From Methylomarinum sp964442675 (GTDB lineage: Bacteria; Pseudomonadota; Gammaproteobacteria; Methylococcales; Methylomonadaceae): a DNA stretch of 11,604 nt. This document shows positions 6,417 through 11,604 of the stretch, piece by piece; position 1 is the stretch's first letter, and every line of letters starts with the position of its first letter. The notes below the pieces were generated by a model. The model was not told the origin of the DNA. It was given only the letters and a program-made list of their open reading frames with translations, and did not search any database. The translations under genes were made by a program, and so were the position numbers. Location of the stretch: contig CAYUAE010000063.1 in assembly GCA_964442675.1 (NCBI GenBank), forward strand, positions 1 to 11,604. Direction: 5' to 3'.

Positions 6417-7450
6417 AAATATTTTATGGCGTACAAGGCACAGGTAATGGACATATTACGCGAGCGCGTTGTATGGTGAAAGCGTTACAGAAGGCGGGCG
6501 TAGACGTCGACTTTTTGTTTAGCGGACGAGAAAAAGACGATTATTTCGATATGGCCGTATTTGGCGATTGTCACTATCGAACAGGCCTGACATTCAGTGT
6601 CGAAAAAGGCAAAATAAATCCTGTAAAAACTGTGCTTCAAAGCCATCCGATTACCTTTATTCATGATGTATGGTCATTGGATTTGCATGGCTATGATCGG
6701 GTTATCTGTGATTTCGAGCCGGTTACGGCCTGGGCAGCCAAAAAACAGGGTAAACCGGTTTTAGGGTTAGGTCATCAATACGCTTTTCAATACCCGATTC
6801 CTAAGCGTGGTGCCGATTGGATGAGTGAAACGGTGATGCGGTTGTTTGCACCGGTCAGTTTTGGCTTAGGCTTGCATTGGCACCATTTTGATCAGCCCAT
6901 TTTGCCACCCATTATTGAAACACATAAGTGTACGAAGCCGACCAAACCCAATAAAATAATCGTATATTTACCGTTTGAATGGCCGGACGATATTGTCAAA
7001 GCCCTGGCGGCATTAACGGATTTTGATTTCCATGTTTATTCGCCGACGGCTTTCGAAAGCCCATACGATCATATTGTTTATCACCCCTTATCCAGGACGC
7101 AATTTCAGAATGATTTAGATGATTGTAATGGCGTTATCAGCAATGCTGGCTTTGAATTGTTGAGCGAAGCTTTGCAACTGGGTAAAAAAATACTGGTAAA
7201 ACCGCTGGCGGGACAAATGGAGCAAATTTCCAATGCAGCCGCATTGCAGCAATTAAATTATGGCTCGGTGATGGATGAGATTGAAACGGGCGCTATTTCT
7301 GAATGGCTGGATAATGCGCAGGCTGTCAAAGTCGAATATCCGAATGTTGCAGCATTTATAGCTGAGTGGTTGTTGTCAGGTGAATCAGAAATGAGTTTGC
7401 CACAAATCAAGGCATTATGGGATACGGTCAAGTTGCAAAGAATTGCTTAG
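6413..7450 (+). CDS. GT-B glycosyltransferase, MJ1255/MurG-like family
   Basis: This 345-residue protein resembles the MJ1255/VC2487-type glycosyltransferase family, related in fold to GT28 enzymes such as MurG and the plant monogalactosyldiacylglycerol synthases. The N-terminus IFYGVQGTGNGHITRA carries the glycine-rich G-x-GNGH loop placed like the GGTGGH loop of MurG. The C-terminal half has SNAGFELLSEALQLGKKILVKPLAGQMEQISNA, with the donor-binding G-x-x-x-x-x-E and Q-x-E-Q pattern of GT28-like enzymes. There is no signal peptide or obvious membrane helix, so it is cytoplasmic or peripheral to the inner membrane. Its ATG at 6413 overlaps the PAP2 stop; an upstream in-frame extension to 6293 lies wholly inside the PAP2 gene and is rejected. 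Donor sugar and acceptor are not readable from sequence. Cotranscription with a PAP2 phosphatase behind a Pho-type promoter suggests diacylglycerol as acceptor. Confidence 0.8.
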   Translation: MKIFYGVQGTGNGHITRARCMVKALQKAGVDVDFLFSGREKDDYFDMAVFGDCHYRTGLTFSVEKGKINPVKTVLQSHPITFIHDVWSLDLHGYDRVICDFEPVTAWAAKKQGKPVLGLGHQYAFQYPIPKRGADWMSETVMRLFAPVSFGLGLHWHHFDQPILPPIIETHKCTKPTKPNKIIVYLPFEWPDDIVKALAALTDFDFHVYSPTAFESPYDHIVYHPLSRTQFQNDLDDCNGVISNAGFELLSEALQLGKKILVKPLAGQMEQISNAAALQQLNYGSVMDEIETGAISEWLDNAQAVKVEYPNVAAFIAEWLLSGESEMSLPQIKALWDTVKLQRIA

Positions 7451-7459
7451 TGGAGAGTT

Positions 7460-7485
7460 GTTGGGCTGCTTGGTGTCAGCCCAAC
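7460..7485 (+). terminator. Hairpin between convergent genes, weak terminator
   Basis: GTTGGGCTG (7460-7468) pairs with CAGCCCAAC (7477-7485) over 9 bp with an 8-nt loop, 9 nt after the glycosyltransferase stop. Only TTGTCGGTTCTG follows, a poor T-tract, and there is no T-run on the minus-strand side either. It lies between two convergent genes, so it may end or stabilise the plus-strand transcript. Confidence 0.45.
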
Positions 7486-7504
7486 TTGTCGGTTCTGAGG
7501 TGGC

Positions 7505-8038
7505 TTAATTAAGACCGTGTTTTTGTTTAAACAGCTTGACCAGTTCAACAGGCTGTTTCTTTTTGTTCTTTTTGTTTAATACAAAGACAACGGTTTCGCC
7601 ATTAGGGCCAGCACCGATCTGAGTGAAGCGATAAGGTGCCTCGCCTACATTTAAGAAGGCTTTCATGTCTTCCCAATGATCGAAAACATAAATGCGGCCA
7701 TCTTTGACGACCTCACCGTAAAAACCTTCATCAATGGCTTCGGTTTTACCATCAAACAAATCAACCGCGCCTATTCCTGAGCGCATTTTTTTATCCTTTT
7801 TTCTAAGGCCAAAAACGATAGTTTCTCCGTGAGGGCCAGCGCCAATACGTGTCAATCTATACGTTGTTTCGCCTAATTTCAAAAAGTCATCGTATGTTTT
7901 GTAGTCATCAAAGACATAAATGCGTCCGTCTTTATAGACTTGATAGTAATCGTTTACGTTATAATGTGGCGCAGCAACAACCAGACTGCTTGCGAACAGA
8001 CCAGCTGCCAGCAATAAAGAGCGGGATTTTAATCGCAT
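7505..8038 (-). CDS. Secreted two-repeat protein of unknown function, probable Pho regulon member
   Basis: I do not recognise this family. The 177-residue product has a signal peptide (MRLKSRSLLLAAGLFASSLVVA, cleavage near residue 22), so it is exported. The mature part is two copies of a domain of about 54 residues, at 31-84 and 107-160, aligned with a constant offset of 76 and no gaps. Shared features are KDGRIYVFD, FL-x-x-GE, YR-x-T-x-IGAGP-x-GET-x-VF and a closing lysine cluster (KKDKK / KKNKK). The linker (85-106) is more acidic. No cysteines and no catalytic motif are visible. GGAG (8048-8045) lies 6 nt before the ATG. It is divergent from pstS and has its own Pho-type site and -10. A binding or structural role in the periplasm under phosphate limitation fits, but a role in phosphate handling is inferred from position and promoter only. 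Confidence 0.8.
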   Translation of the reverse strand: MRLKSRSLLLAAGLFASSLVVAAPHYNVNDYYQVYKDGRIYVFDDYKTYDDFLKLGETTYRLTRIGAGPHGETIVFGLRKKDKKMRSGIGAVDLFDGKTEAIDEGFYGEVVKDGRIYVFDHWEDMKAFLNVGEAPYRFTQIGAGPNGETVVFVLNKKNKKKQPVELVKLFKQKHGLN

Positions 8039-8065
8039 AATATTCTCCAGATTTGAAAAAGGTCT

Positions 8066-8098
8066 ATTTTAAAAAGCAAACATGACAAAACGATGACG
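8066..8098 (-). promoter_or_regulatory. PhoB-type box and -10 for the two-repeat protein gene
   Basis: Read on the minus strand, CGTCATCGTTTTGTCATG (8098-8081) has two GTCA half-sites 11 bp apart and is identical over 18 bp to the site at 5823-5840. TAAAAT (8071-8066) is a good -10 and starts exactly 16 nt after the downstream TGTCA. As is usual for PhoB-activated promoters, there is no clear -35 hexamer; the box takes its place. Transcription would start near 8060, giving a leader of about 20 nt. Confidence 0.8.
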
Positions 8099-8130
8099 AA
8101 ACTGCATTAACGGTAGCGATTTTTTGTTGC

Positions 8131-8164
8131 CTGTCATATTTTTGTCATATAGTCTTTGTATTAT
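8131..8164 (+). promoter_or_regulatory. PhoB-type box and -10 for pstS
   Basis: CTGTCATATTT followed by TTGTCATATAG gives TGTCA at 8132 and 8143, 11 bp apart. This is close to the known Pho box of two CTGTCATA-like repeats. TATTAT (8159-8164) is a strong -10 starting 16 nt after the second TGTCA, and no separate -35 is present. A leader of about 50 nt would precede pstS. This is the best match to the consensus among the three Pho-type sites here. Confidence 0.88.
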
Positions 8165-8222
8165 GAGCGTGCTTTAGGATTTTTATCCCCTTATTAATTT
8201 TCACCCATAGTGAGAGATGAGT

Positions 8223-9209
8223 ATGAAATTTACTTTTTCAGTTAATTCTGCTGTCAAAGCTGCAGGCCTGGCTACCAGCCTGTTATTGAGCGGTTCTGCA
8301 CTGGCTGTGCAAACAGTTGATGCCGGTGTTCCAGAATATCAAAGAACCAGTGGCGTTTCGGGTAATTTATCCAGTGTCGGTTCCGATACGCTGGCTAACT
8401 TGATGACCTTGTGGGCGGAAGAGTTCAAACGCCTTTATCCGAATGTCAATATTCAGATTCAAGCGGCGGGTTCTTCAACTGCGCCACCTGCGTTGACTGA
8501 AGGGACATCAAATCTGGGGCCAATGAGCCGCAAAATGAAAGACAAGGAACGTGATGCCTTTGAAAAGAAATATGGCTACAAACCCACGGCTATTCCTGTC
8601 GCAATTGATGCCTTGGCGGTTTATGTCAACAAAGACAATCCAATTAAAGGTCTGACTATCCCGCAAGTTGATGCCATTTTTTCTTCAACCCGCAAATGTG
8701 GTTATCCAGAAGATATTACAACGTGGGGACAGGTCGGTTTGACAGGTGCATGGAAAGATCGTCCTATCCAGCTTTATGGGCGTAATTCAGTTTCTGGTAC
8801 ATATGGCTATTTCAAGAAAAAAGCCTTATGTAAAGGCGATTACAAAAACAACGTCAATGAGCAACCAGGCTCGGCTTCTGTTGTTCAGTCTGTAACCAGT
8901 TCTTTGAATGGAATTGGCTATTCAGGTATTGGATATAAAACATCAGGCGTTAAAGCTGTTGCCTTGACTAAAAAAGAAGGCACTCCATTTATTGAAGCGA
9001 CACCTGAAAATGCAGTGAGTGGTAAATATCCATTAGCACGCTTCCTGTATATCTATGTCAACAAAGCACCTAACAAGCCATTGCCACCGCTGGAAGGTGA
9101 GTTCTTAAAAATGGTCTTGTCAAAAGTGGGACAAAATGTTGTCATTAAAGATGGATATATCCCATTACCCGAAAAAGTTGTTGAAAAAGCTTTAGCAAAG
9201 TTACAGTAA
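8223..9209 (+). CDS. pstS: Phosphate ABC transporter substrate-binding protein PstS
   Basis: This is the periplasmic high-affinity phosphate-binding component of the Pst ABC importer. It has 328 residues with a signal peptide (1-28, cleavage after SALA). There is no lipobox cysteine, so it should be a soluble periplasmic protein. The fold follows the PBP-like phosphate-binding family: VGSDTLANLM near the start (G53-S54-D55-T56), AAGSSTAPPAL (G83-T86) and NSVSGTYGYF (S191-G192-T193), which supply the serine/threonine and aspartate ligands typical of phosphate binding. It looks more like the Pseudomonas-type PstS than E. coli PstS. GAGAG (8212-8216) is spaced 6 nt from the ATG at 8223; the ATG at 8217 directly abuts it, so 8223 is the better start. 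Promoter, divergent neighbour and downstream pstC all agree with the role. Confidence 0.93.
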   Translation: MKFTFSVNSAVKAAGLATSLLLSGSALAVQTVDAGVPEYQRTSGVSGNLSSVGSDTLANLMTLWAEEFKRLYPNVNIQIQAAGSSTAPPALTEGTSNLGPMSRKMKDKERDAFEKKYGYKPTAIPVAIDALAVYVNKDNPIKGLTIPQVDAIFSSTRKCGYPEDITTWGQVGLTGAWKDRPIQLYGRNSVSGTYGYFKKKALCKGDYKNNVNEQPGSASVVQSVTSSLNGIGYSGIGYKTSGVKAVALTKKEGTPFIEATPENAVSGKYPLARFLYIYVNKAPNKPLPPLEGEFLKMVLSKVGQNVVIKDGYIPLPEKVVEKALAKLQ

Positions 9210-9225
9210 CGGACAGGGATAAATT

Positions 9226-9270
9226 ATGGACAAAACAAGGAAGTTGACACGGATGTGGTTACCGGATTAA
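9226..9270 (+). CDS. Possible 14-codon leader ORF between pstS and pstC
   Basis: AGGGA (9215-9219) lies 6 nt before an ATG that opens the short frame MDKTRKLTRMWLPD, ending at TAA (9268-9270). A small hairpin and an intrinsic terminator follow. The ribosome site is good but so short an ORF is common by chance. It could be an unremarkable spacer or a leader that affects read-through into pstC. Confidence 0.2.
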   Translation: MDKTRKLTRMWLPD

Positions 9271-9305
9271 TTTCTCTCCCCCTCAAGAGAGTAGTTCGGA
9301 ATAGA

Positions 9306-9339
9306 CAGGCTCAAATGTTATATTTGAGCCTGTTTTTTT
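9306..9339 (+). terminator. Intrinsic terminator/attenuator between pstS and pstC
   Basis: CAGGCTCAAAT (9306-9316) and ATTTGAGCCTG (9322-9332) form a perfect 11-bp stem with a 5-nt GTTAT loop, followed by seven T residues (9333-9339). pstC begins only 21 nt later, leaving no room for another full promoter, so its transcription probably depends on read-through. That would give more PstS than permease. Confidence 0.9.
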
Positions 9340-9360
9340 GTTTAAATGTAGAAGGGCGTT

Positions 9361-11604
9361 ATGAGTGAAATCATCGAAAAACACATGACAGAAAAACAGC
9401 ATCCAATGGCCAGTCCAGGCTATCAGAAATGGCGGCTGATGAAAGACAAGCTGGCGGCATATGGCGTGACGGGTGGTGGCTTAGGCGTGATTGTGGCTAT
9501 TGTGCTGATTTTCTTTTATTTACTTTATGTGGTTTATCCGTTGTTTGTTGCACCCTCTGCCGAACCGGTTAAAACCTATTCAGTACCTGTTGTGGAATCA
9601 GGCAAGACTGTTTTTTTGAGCATGGAAGAGCAGAATGAAATCGGCGCACGCTTTACCGATACCGGCCATATTGTGTTTTTTCGGATAGCTGACGGGCAGC
9701 CTGTTAAAGAAGACGTCATTCCGTTGGCTGAAAATCAAACCATTACCAGTTTCAATCATGGGCGCCTGGATAAAGGCGTATTTGCTTATGGATTATCAGA
9801 TGGTTCAGTTATCGTGGTTAAAACGCATTATAAGGTGACCTATCCCGATGATGTCCGTTTGATTACGCCCGAGATTCAATTTCCATTAGGCAAGCAATCG
9901 ATACAGTTAGATAAACAATCAAATCCATTAACCCTGTTGACGCTTCGTCTCGGCGAAGATGAATCTACTATCGTTGCCGCGACAGCCGATGGACGGCTGA
10001 TGTTAAGCCATTTTATCCGTGAAGAATCCTTGTTTTCGGATGAGGGCAGTTTTGAGCGTACAGACACAGCATTAGATATCGATGCCAGTAAGATTGCATT
10101 CATATTGCTGGATAAGGAGCAACGTGAACTCTATTTGGCTGATCGCCAGGGCGATGTGATGGTGTTTGACTTGAGTGATAAGACAGCGCCAAAGTTTTTA
10201 GACAAACGGCATGTGTCACGTGGTGGCGAAATCAGTGCGATAGAGTTTTTGAATGGTGAATTATCGGTTTTGATTGGTGATACGAAAGGGCTGTTATCGC
10301 AGTGGTCATTGGTCAAAGATGAGCATAATCATAAAACATTCGAGCGAATTCGGGCTTTTAAAGTATCCGACCACCCGATTGTTCAAATCAGTCCGGAACA
10401 GCGGCGTAAGGGCGTTATGGTTGCCGATAATTCGGGGCTGGTGGCCATCTACCATACGACGGCTGAACGGGAATTGATTAAACAAACATTACCGGCAGCG
10501 GTGAGTATGCTGTCATTGTCACCCCGGGCCAATGCATTCATTGCGCAAACTATCGATGGAAAAATACATTTCTGGCATGTGGATAATGAGCATCCAGAAG
10601 TGTCATGGAAGTCGATATGGGGAAAAGTCTGGTATGAAAGTTATCCCAAACCCGACTATATCTGGCAATCGTCGTCATCGAGTAACGATTTTGAGCCAAA
10701 ATACAGTCTGACACCGCTGGTGTTCGGCACCTTGAAGGCCGCGTTTTATGCCATGTTGCTTGCCGTTCCCCTGGCCTTGATGGGCGCCGCTTATACTGCG
10801 TATTTTATGGCACCGGAAATGCGTAAACTGGTCAAGCCTACTGTTGAAATCATGGAGGCCCTGCCGACAGTTATTTTGGGTTTTCTGGCTGGATTATGGC
10901 TGGCACCGTTTGTTGAATTACATTTATTATCAATCTTTTCGGTATTTATCGTTATTCCCTTGGCTGTGCTGATCTTTTCCTGGTGTTGGCAATATTTGCC
11001 CAAATCATTACGGCAATCGATTCCAGCCGGCTGGGAAGCGGCCATTTTAGTGCCGGTTATCATTCTGGCGACCTGGTTTGCCTTCATTATCAGTCCGGTT
11101 TTCGAATCCTGGTTTTTTGATGGCAATATTAAAATATGGATGAAAGCAAACTGGGGTATCGGTTATGACCAGCGTAATGCGCTGGTGGTCGGAATTGCAA
11201 TGGGATTTGCCGTGATTCCAACAATTTTTTCCATTGCTGAAGATGCCATCTTCAGCGTGCCCAAGCACCTGACTGTAGGCTCGTTGGCGTTAGGTGCAAC
11301 ACCCTGGCAAACAATGATTCGAGTCGTGTTGTTAACAGCCAGTCCCGGTATTTTTTCAGCGGTGATGATTGGGCTGGGGCGTGCTGTCGGTGAAACCATG
11401 ATTGTCTTGATGGCTACCGGAAATACGCCGGTGATGGATTTGAGTATTTTTCAGGGTATGCGAACATTGGCTGCTAATATTGCAGTGGAAATGCCAGAAG
11501 CGGAACTTGATAGTACCCATTACCGTGTGTTATTTCTGGCGGCCCTGGTGTTATTTGTTTTTACTTTTGTTTTCAATACGCTGGCGGAGTTGGTTCGTCA
11601 GAAT
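9361..11604 (+). CDS. pstC: Phosphate ABC transporter permease PstC (3' end beyond window)
   Basis: This is the inner-membrane permease subunit of the Pst phosphate importer, partner of PstA, the ATPase PstB and PstS. The frame is open from the ATG at 9361 to the last base (748 codons) and has no stop in the window, so the gene is cut at its 3' end, probably close to its terminus. A first membrane helix (about residues 37-60) is followed by a large hydrophilic region (about 61-450) with repeated short motifs such as ADGRLMLSHF, ADRQGDVMVFD and TIDGKIHFWHVD, which suggest a WD40-like beta-propeller exposed to the periplasm. The MetI-like transport domain begins near residue 452 (LTPLVFGTLKAAFYAMLLAV). 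The EAA-type loop is at about 643-679, LALGATPWQT...GLGRAVGET. Long PstC proteins with such an insert occur in Pseudomonas and relatives, but this one is longer than the PstC proteins I know. AAGGG (9352-9356) is the ribosome site. pstA, pstB and phoU would be expected beyond the window. Confidence 0.92.
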   Translation, partial: MSEIIEKHMTEKQHPMASPGYQKWRLMKDKLAAYGVTGGGLGVIVAIVLIFFYLLYVVYPLFVAPSAEPVKTYSVPVVESGKTVFLSMEEQNEIGARFTDTGHIVFFRIADGQPVKEDVIPLAENQTITSFNHGRLDKGVFAYGLSDGSVIVVKTHYKVTYPDDVRLITPEIQFPLGKQSIQLDKQSNPLTLLTLRLGEDESTIVAATADGRLMLSHFIREESLFSDEGSFERTDTALDIDASKIAFILLDKEQRELYLADRQGDVMVFDLSDKTAPKFLDKRHVSRGGEISAIEFLNGELSVLIGDTKGLLSQWSLVKDEHNHKTFERIRAFKVSDHPIVQISPEQRRKGVMVADNSGLVAIYHTTAERELIKQTLPAAVSMLSLSPRANAFIAQTIDGKIHFWHVDNEHPEVSWKSIWGKVWYESYPKPDYIWQSSSSSNDFEPKYSLTPLVFGTLKAAFYAMLLAVPLALMGAAYTAYFMAPEMRKLVKPTVEIMEALPTVILGFLAGLWLAPFVELHLLSIFSVFIVIPLAVLIFSWCWQYLPKSLRQSIPAGWEAAILVPVIILATWFAFIISPVFESWFFDGNIKIWMKANWGIGYDQRNALVVGIAMGFAVIPTIFSIAEDAIFSVPKHLTVGSLALGATPWQTMIRVVLLTASPGIFSAVMIGLGRAVGETMIVLMATGNTPVMDLSIFQGMRTLAANIAVEMPEAELDSTHYRVLFLAALVLFVFTFVFNTLAELVRQN

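Noticed and set aside
9876..11399. Several minus-strand open frames of 61-111 codons opposite pstC.
   Set aside because: They lie inside a strongly supported pstC frame, have no family motifs, and overlap one another, as expected for antisense shadows.
1..11604. Insertion sequences, CRISPR arrays, tRNA/rRNA genes, integrase or phage genes.
   Set aside because: No array of direct repeats, tRNA-like fold, terminal inverted repeats or transposase/integrase motifs was seen; gaps are short and filled by the sites listed.

Overview
The window looks like chromosome from a free-living Gammaproteobacterium of moderate G+C content. LptD and SurA imply an LPS outer membrane. The large PstC with an extracytoplasmic insert and the PstS type are of the Pseudomonas/methylotroph kind rather than the E. 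coli kind. I cannot name the genus; a Methylococcales- or Methylophaga-like origin is only a guess. No mobile element, tRNA, rRNA or CRISPR array is visible.

Layout. (1) Bases 53-4500 form a tight plus-strand cluster: lptD, surA, and a small protein that looks like the RNA-binding tail of a DEAD-box helicase without its helicase core. It ends in a perfect hairpin spanning the last stop codon. (2) Bases 4605-5696 hold an apbC/mrp Fe-S carrier gene, closed by a strong intrinsic terminator. (3) Bases 5800-7450 hold a two-gene operon, a PAP2 lipid phosphatase overlapping by 4 nt a MurG/GT28-like glycosyltransferase, behind an 11-bp-periodic array of PhoB-type half-sites. (4) Bases 7505-8038 (minus strand) encode a small secreted protein of two tandem copies of an unrecognised domain. 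It is transcribed divergently from pstS, and each of the two genes has its own Pho box. (5) Bases 8223-11604 carry pstS, an intrinsic terminator acting as a likely attenuator, and pstC, which runs off the window end.

How the genes fit together. The left half is envelope biogenesis (LPS insertion, outer-membrane protein folding) plus Fe-S assembly. The right half reads as a phosphate-starvation island. Three promoters carry TGTCA half-sites 11 bp apart, and in all three the downstream TGTCA begins exactly 16 nt before a plausible -10. The predicted outputs are high-affinity phosphate uptake (PstS, PstC), an uncharacterised secreted repeat protein, and a phosphatase-glycosyltransferase pair. 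The pair could turn phosphatidic acid into diacylglycerol and then a glycolipid, sparing phosphorus in the membrane. That last step is inference and is the most interesting hypothesis in the window.
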